Notes: a model not told the origin generated them from the sequence alone. Shown: positions 16,308 to 25,369, counted from the stretch's first letter. The stretch: DNA of 64,000 bases from Chloroflexota bacterium (GCA_014874485.1 JADBJK010000025.1:2585-66584), one strand, 5' to 3'. Made by a program: numbers and translations.

Positions 16308-19300
16308 CTACACCGCCTTTCTGACGTCCACAAGGAACGCCTTGTATTCGGGAATCATGGTGTTGGCGTCGCCGATATGCGGGGTCAGGTCGTTGACGAT
16401 GTCGCCGGTGGCGATGCCCGCCCAGCCGAAATGCCAGGGCAGGCCCACCAGGTCCACCTTCTTCCCGTCCACTTCCAGCGGTTGCACGCGGTCGGTAACG
16501 ATGGCGACGGCGGTAACCTGCCCACGGGCGCTGGTTACGATGACCTTGTCGCCGTTCTGGATGCCCTTGCGGCTCGCCAGGTCCTTGCTCATCTCCACGA
16601 ACAGTTCAGGCTGGGCCTCGGCCAGCCAGGGCAGCGTGCGCGACATGGCCCCGGCCTGCCAGTGCTCCACGACGCGGTAGGTGGTGGCGACGATGGGGAA
16701 TTTGTCGGCCGTGCCCACGCGGTCGCCGATTTCTTTGTCCTGGTCCGTGGTCCACAGTTTGATGACCGGGTTGTTCTGGGTGCCGGACAGCAGGTTCTTG
16801 ACCGGGCTTTCCAGCGGCTCGTAGTGCTCGGGGAATGGGCCTTCGGCGAGCGGGCCGAACAGCCAGCCCTTGCCATCGGTCAGCATGATGAAGGGGTCTT
16901 TCCCACCCGGGTCGGTGGGCGCTCTCGTTGCGACGAAGTCGGGCACATCGTAGCCCACCCACTTCTTCTGATTTTCATCCCACCAGATGAGCGCCTTTTC
17001 CTGGCTCCACGGCTTGCCGTTGGCGTCGGCCGAGCAGCGGTTGTAGATGATGTGGCGGTTGACCGGCCAGACCCATCCCCAGTATGGGTAGGTGCCCAGG
17101 CCGCCCGGGTCTTTGGTGCCGCGGCGCTTGCACGCAGGAAGCCGCCGCCCTTCGCCGTCGTCCATCGTGGCGAAGTACCCGGCGTAAATCCAGCAGCCAC
17201 AGGCGGTCGTTCCGTCGTCGCGCAGGACGCCGAAGGTGGTGAACAGGTCGCCCTTCTTGCCCACGATGTTGCCCTTGTCGTCCACCACGTCGGCGGCCCA
17301 GTAGCCGTTGATCTCCATGGCGACGCGCTCGGGGTCGGGCGGGTCGCCGTAGTCCCAGGCCAGGTCCAGAATGCCCCGGTCCTTGGCGGCGGTGCTGCCG
17401 GCGTAGGCCTGCTTGATGGCCTTCATCAGCCGGTCTATGATCCAGATGTCGTTCTTGGCGTCGCTAGGCGCGCGGGACACGGCGGGCCGCCACTGGATGA
17501 GCCGCCCGCTGGTTACGATGCTGCCGGCCTTCTCCAGGGCATCGGCTGCGGGCAGGAGGAAGACCTCGGTCTTGATCTCCTTGGGGTTGACCCCAGGCGC
17601 GTGCCAGAAGCCGGCGGTCTCGGTCTCAAATAACTCCATGACCACCATCCAGTCCAGGTTTCCCAGGCTCTTGCGCTCCATGCGGGCGTTGGGGCCCGAC
17701 ACAGCGGGGTTCTGCCCCATCAGGAACATCCCCTTGATCTTGCCTGCGTGCAGGGCCTCGAACAACGAAATCCACGAGTGATCGCCCGCCCGCTTGGGCA
17801 GGTAGTCAAAGTAGAAGTCGTTGTCCTTGGTCGCTGCGTCGCCCCACCACGCCTTGAGCATGCTGACAAGGAACTTGGGCTTGTTGGACCAGTAACTGGT
17901 CTTGGGCGTCTCTTTCTGGAGGTACTCGGCAAGGTTCTTGTGGGCGGCAGCCGATGGCGTGCCCACGTAGCCGGGCAGGACATGGTACAGCACGCCCATG
18001 TCGGTGGAACCCTGGACGTTGGACTCGCCGCGCAGGGCGTTGACGCCGCCGCCTGGAATGCCGATGTTGCCCAGGAGCAGTTGCAGGATGGCCATGGCCC
18101 GCACGTTCTGCGACCCGACGGTGTGCTGCGTCTGCCCCATGGCGTACAGGATGGTGCCCGCCTTGCCCGGCTGGCCGGTGGCCGCGAAGGACTCGGTTAC
18201 CTTCAGGAACTGATCTTTCGGGCAGCCGGTGATGCGCGAGACAAGGTCGGGCGTGTAGCGGGCGTAGTGCTTCTTCAGGAGTTGGAAGACGCAGTTGGGG
18301 TCCTGGAGCGTCTCGTCGCGCTTGATGTTGCCGTCGGCATCCCGCTGGTAGGCCCATGTGGTGCGGTCGTAGGTGCGCTTGGTCGGCTCGTAGCCGGAGA
18401 ACAGGCCGTCCAGGTCGGCCGGGCCTTTGAAGTCCGGCGAGATGAGCGTGGCGGCGTTGGTGAAGTTGACGACGTACTCCTTGTGGTACAGTTCGTTCTG
18501 CAGGATGTAGTTGATCATGCCGCCGAGGAAGGCGATGTCCGTGCCGCTGCGAATCGGGGCGTAGATGTGGGCCTTGGCTGCTGTGCGGGTGAAGCGGGGG
18601 TCCACCACGACGAGTTTCGCGCCCCTGTCTATGGCGGCGTTGACCCAGTACATGGACGCCGGATGGTTTTCGGCGGGGTTGGCTCCGATGACGAAGATAC
18701 AATCGGAATTCTTGAGGTCAATCCAGTGATTGGTCATGGCACCACGGCCATACGTTGCGGCCAGACCGGCCACCGTGGCCGAGTGTCATATACGCGCCTG
18801 GTGCTCTATCCACACCAGGCCCAGGGCGCGCGCGAACTTCTGCGCGAGATAGCAGTCCTCGCTGTTGTTGGCGGCGCCCCCCAACCACGCGATGGCCTGG
18901 GTGCGGTTCACGGTTACGCCGTTGGCGTCCTTCTCCTCAAAGGTGGCGTCGCGCGTGGCCTTCACCCGCTTGGCGATCTCGGCGATGGCCCAGTCCCAAG
19001 TCTTTTCCTCCCACTTGTCGCTGTTGGGGGCGCGATACAACACTTTGCTCAGGCGTCGGTCGCTGATGGACATCTGGCGCACCGACACGGACTTGGGGTC
19101 TAGGCCGCCTCGGTTGATGATGTGGTCGGGGTCGCCTTCCGAGTTGATGATGTGGCCGGTTTCGTCGGTGGCGATGAGCAGGCCGCATCCAACGGAGCAG
19201 TAGGGGCAGATGGTGTGTCCCTCGCCGATGGGCTTGTGGAGTGGGAACCGCCGCGCCTCTTCGGCAGCGGCCAGCCGCGTCGGCAGCAGCAGCCCTCCCG

Positions 19301-19346
19301 CCGTCAGGCCCGACACTTTCATGAAATCGCGTCGGCTGAGTTCCAT
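16308..19346 (-). CDS. fdhA: Selenocysteine-containing formate dehydrogenase, catalytic subunit
   Basis: Molybdenum/tungsten bis-MGD enzyme oxidising formate to CO2 outside the cytoplasm. The reading frame is interrupted by TGA at 18786-18788, here read as selenocysteine (residue 187): the flanks ARI-Sec-HSATVAGLAATYGRGAMTN match the active site of E. coli FdnG (ARV-Sec-HGPTVA). With it the protein is 1012 residues, equal to the family. A Tat signal peptide starts it (SRRDFMK, then a hydrophobic stretch to AAA). The Fe-S site has Cys47, Cys50 and Cys54, but the expected fourth Cys is Asp83. A SECIS-like hairpin follows the TGA. Operon partners fdhB, cytochrome b and fdhE follow directly. Confidence 0.95.
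18738..18788 (-). promoter_or_regulatory. Bacterial SECIS element in fdhA mRNA
   Basis: Directly after the UGA the mRNA can fold into GGC-CACGG pairing with CCGUG-GU-GCC (outer stem, 18780-18773 with 18747-18738) and an inner GGCC/GGCC stem capped by loop GGUCU (18767-18763). There are 18 bases between UGA and GGUCU. As recalled, the E. coli fdhF SECIS has the same GGUCU apical sequence at the same 18-base spacing, the site bound by SelB. SelB, SelA, SelD and tRNA-Sec genes are not in this window. Confidence 0.8.
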
Positions 19347-19455
19347 GCTTTTCCTTTACCTCCGTTCTGACTTCCCGCCAATGGACTGTCCGAGCCTGTG
19401 CGATATGCTGTCTGCTTCGCCTCCGAGAACGAGACTTGACGGTTGATGCCCTACC

Positions 19456-19929
19456 TCATGGGAGTTCAAAGGTTCGCAATAGCTCCTGGTTCGCCTTTTC
19501 CAGGTCGGCACGCTGGATCACGCAGGAGACGGTGGAGATGGACGTGCTGATGGCCAGGATGTTGATGCCCTCGGCTGCCAGCGCGTCAAACATCTGGCCC
19601 GCGATGCCCGGGCGCTCCCGAAAATCGGGGCCGAAGATGGCCACGATGGCCACGTCCTCGTTGACGCGAACACAGCCCGCGCAGATTTGCGGGCTGACCT
19701 GGTTGACCAGCGCCATCGCCTGGGCCATGTCGTCTCGGTCTACGCAGAGCACCATGTGGTCGCGGTTTTCCGAGTCAATGCACTGGACGATGAACTGGAC
19801 GTTGATGTGCGCGTCGCCCAGGGCCTTGAGCAGGGTAGCCGCAACCCCCGGCCTGTCGGGGACCGACAGCACGTCTATCTGGGCCAGATGCGTTCTGCGG
19901 ATGACGCCGCCGATGCGGGTCTTCTCCAT
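19456..19929 (-). CDS. Stand-alone double ACT-domain protein
   Basis: A 157-residue protein made of two ACT-type small-molecule-binding repeats (about 8-80 and 85-155). Segments such as IDVLSVPDRPGVAATLLKAL and FRERPGIAGQMFDALAAEGI resemble the regulatory C-terminus of aspartate kinase, but there is no kinase domain. Such free ACT pairs usually sense amino acids. AGGAGG five bases before the ATG at 19929 sets the start. It lies between two receiver genes and fdhA on the same strand. Its role in the formate dehydrogenase region is unknown. Confidence 0.8.
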   Translation of the reverse strand: MEKTRIGGVIRRTHLAQIDVLSVPDRPGVAATLLKALGDAHINVQFIVQCIDSENRDHMVLCVDRDDMAQAMALVNQVSPQICAGCVRVNEDVAIVAIFGPDFRERPGIAGQMFDALAAEGINILAISTSISTVSCVIQRADLEKANQELLRTFELP

Positions 19930-19993
19930 AGGGCCTCCTGGCCGCGTTCTGGCTTGCAAGGCAGGGGCGCGGAGCCGGTGCGTCGCGGCCGAA

Positions 19994-20374
19994 TCAGCCC
20001 CGCGCCAATAGTGCCGCGATGCGCTCTTTGAGTTGCGTCGGGTTCACGGGCTTGGTGATCCAGCCATCCACCGGAATGTCCTCGTCCGTGGGGAACAGGG
20101 CCGACTCGGGTGTAACCGTCAGCGAGGTTACCAGAAGCACCGGCGTCCCCTTGAGTTGCGGGTCTTCGGCCATCTTGCGCGAGACATCCACGCCGTCCAG
20201 CACGTAGGACATCATGATGTCCAGCAGCACCAGGTCGGGCTTGTCCTTCTTCATCATCTTGAGCGCCTGGTCGCCGTTGCTGGCCGTGCTGATCTCGTAG
20301 CCCTCGGGTTGCAGGATGGAGCGTACTACGGATACAAAGTCGGGGTCGTCATCTACGATCAGGATTTTCGCCAT
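19994..20374 (-). CDS. Single-domain response regulator (ALFPTDE type)
   Basis: A 126-residue receiver without output domain: VDDD at 7-10, acceptor Asp52 in LLDIMMS, Lys in ITKPV. The post-acceptor segment is MMSYVLDGVD in place of M-P-x-M-D-G, and the loop before the last strand is enlarged and reads SALFPTDEDIPVDGW. The same two features occur in the next receiver upstream and in the Lrp fusion. An AAGGAGG box precedes the ATG. Probably cotranscribed with the receiver at 20408 (33 bases apart) and perhaps with the ACT and fdh genes. Confidence 0.9.
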   Translation of the reverse strand: MAKILIVDDDPDFVSVVRSILQPEGYEISTASNGDQALKMMKKDKPDLVLLDIMMSYVLDGVDVSRKMAEDPQLKGTPVLLVTSLTVTPESALFPTDEDIPVDGWITKPVNPTQLKERIAALLARG

Positions 20375-20407
20375 ACGAGGCCTCCTTCGGCTCCGGATGT
20401 CGGGATT

Positions 20408-20779
20408 CTACACGAGTCGCTCCACGGTCTTCAGGAGTTCCGCAGGGTTGACGGGCTTGGAAATCCAGCCGTCCACGGACAGGGATTCGTCCGTGGGGAA
20501 GAGTTGTGCGTGCGGCGTGTTGGCGATGGAGGTAACCATGACAATCGGGATGTGTTTCAGTTCAGGGTCTTCGCGCATGACCTGGCTGACGTTCAGGCCA
20601 TCCAGCACCGTGGCCATCATGATGTCCAGCAGGACGATGTCGGGCTTGTCGGCGCGCATGCGTGCCAGGGCCTGATCTCCGTCCGCCGCGGTGGTTACCA
20701 CGTGTCCCTTGGATTCCAGCACCGTCCGAGAAATCTCCACAAAATCGGGGTCGTCATCCACTACCAGCACTTTCGCCAT
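20408..20779 (-). CDS. Single-domain response regulator (ALFPTDE type)
   Basis: A 123-residue receiver with VDDD at 7-10, acceptor Asp52 in LLDIMMA and Lys in ISKPV. It shares MMATVLDGLN and the loop AQLFPTDESLSVDGW with the neighbouring receiver, so the two are likely duplicates that diverged. AAGGAGGG fixes the start at 20779 and excludes a long upstream extension. First gene of the minus-strand run leading to fdhA, behind the best sigma70-type promoter seen in the window. No DNA-binding domain: it must act through a partner. Confidence 0.9.
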   Translation of the reverse strand: MAKVLVVDDDPDFVEISRTVLESKGHVVTTAADGDQALARMRADKPDIVLLDIMMATVLDGLNVSQVMREDPELKHIPIVMVTSIANTPHAQLFPTDESLSVDGWISKPVNPAELLKTVERLV

Positions 20780-20825
20780 TTTGCCCTCCTTGTTTCGCAT
20801 GAGCGGCGGGCCGCGGCTTCCATAA

Positions 20826-20872
20826 AGACGATCGTCTAATTGCATTATAGCACAGGATACGAAAAATGTCAA
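20826..20872 (-). promoter_or_regulatory. Consensus promoter with a palindrome over +1
   Basis: Minus strand: consensus TTGACA (20872-20867), 17-base spacer, consensus TATAAT (20849-20844) preceded by TG. The predicted start (about 20837) lies at the edge of the 12-base palindrome AGACGATCGTCT (20837-20826), well placed for a repressor operator. It drives the receiver genes and possibly the fdh region. Confidence 0.7.
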
Positions 20873-20924
20873 TACCCTTCTGAAATGTTGCGAAAATCGC
20901 ACATTGCGTTCCGCCGCGCAAGGC

Positions 20925-20952
20925 AAACAAAAACGGGGCACAAGGCCCCGTT
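20925..20952 (-). terminator. Intrinsic terminator
   Basis: On the minus strand the stem AACGGGGC, a 5-base loop and GCCCCGTT is followed by TTTGTTT. It lies beyond the repeat cluster downstream of the M23 peptidase gene and just upstream of the receiver promoter, so it would isolate the two transcription units. Confidence 0.65.
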
Positions 20953-21008
20953 CTTCGTGCGGCGGTGCAGACCGGGCTACTACTCTACCACAAGGCTTCT
21001 TGCTGGGA

Positions 21009-21313
21009 TGTCATTGCGAGGGTGCGTAGCCCCGAAGCAATCCCCGGAATGCGAGATTGCTTCGCTTCGCTCGCAATGACAGGCCCAAGTTGTCATTGCG
21101 AGGGGCGTAGCCCCGAAGCAATCCCCGCACGCTGTCATTCTGAGGCGCTCAGCGCCGAAGAATCTCCCCAAGTGAGATGCGTCGCTTCGCTCAGCATGAC
21201 AGAGAGGGCTCGGGATTGGTTCGCTCGGCTCGCAATGACGTGAGAAGGCACGTGCGACGCACCTCCGAGATGCGTCGCACGTGGGCCGGCTGGACTGCTT
21301 CGCTCGCAATGGC
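21009..21313. repeat. Palindromic repeat cluster B
   Basis: Three or more inverted pairs of the TGTCATTGCGAG element, including variants with inner hairpins GGCGCTCAGCGCC and GGGGCGTAGCCCC and one TGTCATTCTGAG copy, followed by the GTGCGACGCACCTC palindrome (about 21247-21285, one mismatch). The 560-base interval 20780-21341 contains no gene; besides this cluster it holds only the receiver promoter and a terminator. Confidence 0.85.
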
Positions 21314-21341
21314 GGCGGGCAATTGCCCCTGTGGTCAAGTG

Positions 21342-22430
21342 CTACTGCCTGGGCAGGTAGTTCAGCGGGTTGCGCTGGATGCCATCCTTGCGAATCTCAA
21401 AGTGCAGGTGTGGGCCGGTGGAGCGGCCGGTGGAACCCATGAGGCCGATGACCTCGCCCTTCCGCACCGACTGGCCGGGCTTCACGTAGAAGATGCTGAA
21501 GTGGGCATACAGCGTCTGGAATCCGTTGCCGTGGTCTATGACCACGTACTTACCGTAGCCGCTATCGCTGGAGCCGACCAAGGCCACGTAGCCCGAGTCG
21601 GCGGCCACGATGCGCGTGCCCTCGGCCCATGTGATGTCTATGGCCCGGTGGAGTTCCCAGTACCCCTGCGAGATTCTGCCCGTGGTGGGCCAGACGAATG
21701 CACCGGTGCCGCGGGCCGCGCCCTCGGGGATGGGGCCGCTGTACATGTGCACCACGCGCGGCACGTAGGGCTTGCGCCCGCCCGGAACGATGATGTACGT
21801 CCCCACCTGCAACTGCGGCGGGTCGCCCAGGTGGTTGTACTCGCACTCCAGGATGGCCGACGGCTCCACCTTGTACTGCTTGGCGATGCTCTCCACCGTG
21901 TCGCCCTTGACCACCTTGTGGTACACGCCCGACACGGGCAAGATGATGAGTTCCTCGCCGATTTGCAGCAGGTCGGGGTTCAGTTCCAGTTGGGGGTTGG
22001 CCCACATGATGGTGTTGCCGCTGATGCCGAATTGCTCGGCGATGCCGTAGAGGGTGTCGCCGTACTGGACGGTGTAGGTGATGACTTCCTTGCGCGGGCG
22101 TTCGGGGATGGTGGTGTGGGGCACCGGCGCGCGATGGAACAGGGAGTCGTCGGTCGTGCGGATGCCGCCGCGAGCCGATAGCGCCGCGTAGGGCCGCGGC
22201 TCGGTCTGGGCCAGGCCCAGGGATTCGGAGGCCGTCTGCGTCCGCGGCTGCGCCAGGTACACGGCAACCACGGCCAGCACCAACAGCGCCCCGTGCGCGC
22301 CAAGACGCGGGAGCATCCGCCGTGCTGTGCGAAGCGACTCGCGCAATCGCTTGCCCACGAGGGCCAGGCCTCGGGCGGCCTGCGGCGCGTCCTTTGCGCC
22401 GTCCTCGTGTTCTGGGCCTGTTTCCGCCAA
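21342..22430 (-). CDS. LysM-repeat M23 metallopeptidase (cell-wall hydrolase)
   Basis: A 362-residue exported wall enzyme. One membrane helix near residues 43-60 anchors it; two LysM peptidoglycan-binding motifs follow (about 116-163 and 168-216, beginning TYTVQYGDTLYGIAEQ and YHKVVKGDTVESIAKQ), then an M23 endopeptidase domain with zinc ligands in HRAIDI and HLHFE. It resembles NlpD/MepM-type proteins. The gene starts 23 bases after the rho stop, so it is probably on the rho transcript. The chosen start is the first in-frame one; a shorter N-terminus is possible. Confidence 0.92.
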   Translation of the reverse strand: MAETGPEHEDGAKDAPQAARGLALVGKRLRESLRTARRMLPRLGAHGALLVLAVVAVYLAQPRTQTASESLGLAQTEPRPYAALSARGGIRTTDDSLFHRAPVPHTTIPERPRKEVITYTVQYGDTLYGIAEQFGISGNTIMWANPQLELNPDLLQIGEELIILPVSGVYHKVVKGDTVESIAKQYKVEPSAILECEYNHLGDPPQLQVGTYIIVPGGRKPYVPRVVHMYSGPIPEGAARGTGAFVWPTTGRISQGYWELHRAIDITWAEGTRIVAADSGYVALVGSSDSGYGKYVVIDHGNGFQTLYAHFSIFYVKPGQSVRKGEVIGLMGSTGRSTGPHLHFEIRKDGIQRNPLNYLPRQ

Positions 22431-22453
22431 TTCCCTCTCCGTTATCCGCTGTG

Positions 22454-23779
22454 CTACAGGATGTCTTTCGTAAGAGTCGCCAGGAACTCGCGGTTGTTCC
22501 GAGTCTTCCGCAGCCGCTCCAGGATGGGCACGATGGCCTCTTCACCACCGCCGATGGCCGAGATCATGCGGCGCAGCGTCCAGACCTTCTGCAGCGTCTC
22601 GGGGTCAAGGAGCAACTCCTCGCGCCGCGTGCCCGAACGCTCAATGTCAAAGGCGGGGAAGATGCGGCGCTCGGCCAGTTTGCGGTTCAGGTGCAATTCC
22701 ATGTTGCCCGTGCCCTTGAACTCTTCGTAGATGACGTCGTCCATGCGGCTGCCGGTGTCCACCAGGCATGTGGCAATGATGGTCAGGCTTCCGCCTTCTT
22801 CTATGTTGCGCGCCGCGCCGAAGAAGTGCTTGGGCGGGTACAGGGCGCTGGGGTCCAAGCCGCCCGACAGGGTGCGGCCGCTGGGCGGGACCACCAAGTT
22901 GTACGCCCGCGACAGGCGGGTGATGGAGTCCAGCAAGATGACGACATCGCGCTTGCTTTCCACCAGGCGCTTGGCCCGCGCCAGGGCCATCTCGGCCACC
23001 TTGGTGTGCTCCTCCACCGGATCGTCAAAGGTGGAACTCACCACCTCGGCCTCCACCGAGCGGTCCATGTCGGTAACTTCCTCCGGGCGCTCGCCGATGA
23101 GGCAGACCATGAGGTGCACTTCGCGGTGGTTGGCGCTGATGGCGTTGGCAATCTGCTTCAGGATGGTGGTTTTGCCGGCCTTGGGCGGCGAGACGATGAG
23201 GCCGCGCTGCCCCCTGCCGATGGGCGCCAGCAGGTTGATGAGGCGCGTCGCCAGGATGTCGGGCGTGGTCTCCAGGTTGAAGGCGCGATTCGGGAAGATG
23301 GGGGTCAGCCGCTCAAAGTCCGGGCGGCGCTTGGCCGTCTCGGGGTCCAGGCCGTTCACCGCCTCCACGCGCAGCAGGCCGAAGTACTTCTCCGTCTCCT
23401 TGGGCGGGCGCACCTGGCCGATGACGAAGTCGCCCGTGCGCAGGCCGAAGCGGCGAATCTGCGACTGGGACACGTACACGTCCTCGGGGCCGGGGAGCAG
23501 GTGGTCCGACCGCAGGAAGCCGATGCCTTCCTGCACGATTTCCAGCACGCCGCCGCCGAAGATGAGGCCCTGCTTCTCGGCGTTGGCGCGCAGCAGCCGG
23601 AAGACCAAGTCCGTCTTCTTCAGGCGGCTGTAGCCTGAGATGCCCATGGACTTGGCCATCTCCTGCAATTCGCCCAGCGTCTTCTCTTCCAGTTCCGCGA
23701 TGTTCATGACGTTCTGGGCTGGCGGTGGCGGTGGGGTTTGTGCGATTTGTTCGTTCTCTTCAGTCATTCGTTCTTCCAT
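22454..23779 (-). CDS. rho: Transcription termination factor Rho
   Basis: Hexameric RNA-dependent ATPase that releases RNA polymerase. The 441-residue protein has an N-terminal helical Rho-N domain (about 27-65), a cold-shock-like RNA-binding domain with GIGFLRS and EDVYVSQSQIRRF, and an ATPase core with Walker A PPKAGKTTI, Walker B DVVILLDSITRLSRAYN and the GGLDP region. A short Pro/Gln-rich N-terminus precedes Rho-N. Its leader is long (about 240 bases) behind a promoter that overlaps the end of glpX; Rho genes are often autoregulated in the leader. Confidence 0.97.
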   Translation of the reverse strand: MEERMTEENEQIAQTPPPPPAQNVMNIAELEEKTLGELQEMAKSMGISGYSRLKKTDLVFRLLRANAEKQGLIFGGGVLEIVQEGIGFLRSDHLLPGPEDVYVSQSQIRRFGLRTGDFVIGQVRPPKETEKYFGLLRVEAVNGLDPETAKRRPDFERLTPIFPNRAFNLETTPDILATRLINLLAPIGRGQRGLIVSPPKAGKTTILKQIANAISANHREVHLMVCLIGERPEEVTDMDRSVEAEVVSSTFDDPVEEHTKVAEMALARAKRLVESKRDVVILLDSITRLSRAYNLVVPPSGRTLSGGLDPSALYPPKHFFGAARNIEEGGSLTIIATCLVDTGSRMDDVIYEEFKGTGNMELHLNRKLAERRIFPAFDIERSGTRREELLLDPETLQKVWTLRRMISAIGGGEEAIVPILERLRKTRNNREFLATLTKDIL

Positions 23780-24026
23780 GGCAAACTTCTAGTCTGGATT
23801 GGCGCCGCAGGTGCTCAGGGAGTTACGGACGGGACGATGAGAGGATTCACGAGAGGGCACCTGCATCACGCGATAGTCTCTCCCCTTGTCTGGCAGTCCC
23901 ATATGCGACTGGCCTCATAACGCTTGCCCCACAAGGTCTCCCGGCCTCTGGAGACACAACCCAGGGGGATCAATGGATACGCCGCGCACCTATACTGAGG
24001 ACCTGCCGGAGCCTTTACATATCACA

Positions 24027-24055
24027 GTATAGCACACTTTTCGCCTTTAGTCAAA
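24027..24055 (-). promoter_or_regulatory. rho promoter
   Basis: Minus strand TTGACT, a 16-17-base spacer, then TATACT with an upstream TG. The -35 box overlaps the last codons of glpX. The leader from here to the rho start (about 23780-24020) has no gene; it contains a small GTCTCC/GGAGAC stem-loop near 23935-23955. Confidence 0.65.
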
Positions 24056-25033
24056 TCGGATTTGGCTAATCTGCATCAGTTTGTCCCAGCGGTGGGTGGC
24101 TTCAATGTAGCGAATCGTGCCCGACTTGGAGCGCATGGACAGGGAGTACGTCTTGGCCCCGTTGCCGAAGTAGCGCACGCCCTTGAGGAGTTCGCCGTCG
24201 GTGATGCCGGTGGCGGCGAAGAAGATGTTGTTGCCCGCGACCAGGTCGTCAATGGTGAGCACCTTGTCCAGTTCGCGGCCGTTTTCCAGTGCCCAGCGGC
24301 GCTCCTCGTCGTTGCGCGGCCAGAGTTTGCACTGCATGTCGCCGCCGATGCACTTGAGGGCGCACGCCGTGATGACCGCCTCGGGCGAACCGCCCACGCC
24401 CATGAGCACGTCCAAACCCGTGTCTTCAATGGCCGCCATGAGGCCGCCGGAGATGTCGCCATCGGTGATCAACTTGATGCGCGCGCCGCACGCCCGAATG
24501 TCGGCGATGAGTTTCTCGTGGCGCGGGCGGTCCAGCACAACAACGGTCAGGTCGTCCATGTCCTTGCCCTTGGCCCTGGCGATGGCGCGCAGATTATCGG
24601 CCACCGGCGCGTTGATGTCAATAGCGCCCTTCGCGTCAGGGCCGACGGCGATCTTGTCCATGTACACGATCTTGCCGGGCGCGTACATCGTCCCGCGCTC
24701 TGATAGCGCCACCACCGACAGGGACCCGGGCCTGCCCAGCGACAGCAGCCGCGTCCCGTCAATGGGGTCCACCGCGATGTCCACCAGGGGCGGCTCGCCC
24801 GTGCCCAACCGCTCGCCGTTGTAGAGCATGGGGGCTTCGTCCTTTTCCCCCTCGCCGATGACGATCACGCCGTCCATCTGGATGGTGTTGAGGACCAGCC
24901 GCATGGCGTCCACGGCGGCCTGGTCCGAGGCTTCCTTGTTGCCGCGCCCCATCCATCGGGCCGACGCCAGGGCCGCCGCCTCGGTTACGCGAACCAGTTC
25001 CATGGCGATGTTGCGGTCGGGTACGGTGTTCAT
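24047..25033 (-). CDS. glpX: Fructose-1,6-bisphosphatase, class II
   Basis: Cytoplasmic Mg/Mn-dependent phosphatase of gluconeogenesis, sometimes also acting on sedoheptulose bisphosphate. The 328-residue product has the family landmarks: MGRGNKEASDQAAVDAMR near the N-terminus, VIGEGEKDEAPM, the metal site VDPIDGTRLLSLG, GVGGSPEAV, and a C-terminal GVRYFGNGAKTYS. GGGAGG precedes the ATG at 25033. It stands alone between repeat cluster C and the rho promoter. Confidence 0.96.
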   Translation of the reverse strand: MNTVPDRNIAMELVRVTEAAALASARWMGRGNKEASDQAAVDAMRLVLNTIQMDGVIVIGEGEKDEAPMLYNGERLGTGEPPLVDIAVDPIDGTRLLSLGRPGSLSVVALSERGTMYAPGKIVYMDKIAVGPDAKGAIDINAPVADNLRAIARAKGKDMDDLTVVVLDRPRHEKLIADIRACGARIKLITDGDISGGLMAAIEDTGLDVLMGVGGSPEAVITACALKCIGGDMQCKLWPRNDEERRWALENGRELDKVLTIDDLVAGNNIFFAATGITDGELLKGVRYFGNGAKTYSLSMRSKSGTIRYIEATHRWDKLMQISQIRFD

Positions 25034-25091
25034 CGGTTTCCTCCCCAAAGGTGTTGATTGCCCTGCTACTTGGCCAAAGAGAAGATAGCCG

Positions 25092-25312
25092 TGTCATTGC
25101 GAGCGAAGCGATCCAGTCGGCCCACGTGCGACGCACCTCCGAGGTGCGTCGCACGTGCCTTCTCGCGTCATTGCGAGCGAAGCGAAGCCTCTCGGTTGGC
25201 GAGATTCTTCGGCGCTTCGCGCCTCAGAATGACAGTCTGCTGGGATTGCTTCGGGGCTTCGCTCCTCGCAATGACAACTTCTGCCTGTCATTGCGAGCGA
25301 AGCAATCTTCTC
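25092..25312. repeat. Palindromic repeat cluster C
   Basis: Contains a perfect palindrome at 25123-25157 (arms CACGTGCGACGCACCTC, one-base centre) flanked by inverted copies of the TGTCATTGCGAG and GTCATTCTGAGGCGC elements. The 400-base gap 25034-25433 otherwise holds only a promoter for the next gene. Confidence 0.85.
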
Positions 25313-25369
25313 CACAGTCCGACGTGCTTCGCCCGCGATGGCCGCGGCCGGATTCACCTGCCCCGCCGG

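Noticed and set aside
18786-18788. fdhA as two genes or a pseudogene broken by a stop codon
   Set aside because: The TGA is at the known selenocysteine site, the frame is intact on both sides, and a SECIS-like hairpin follows at the expected distance.
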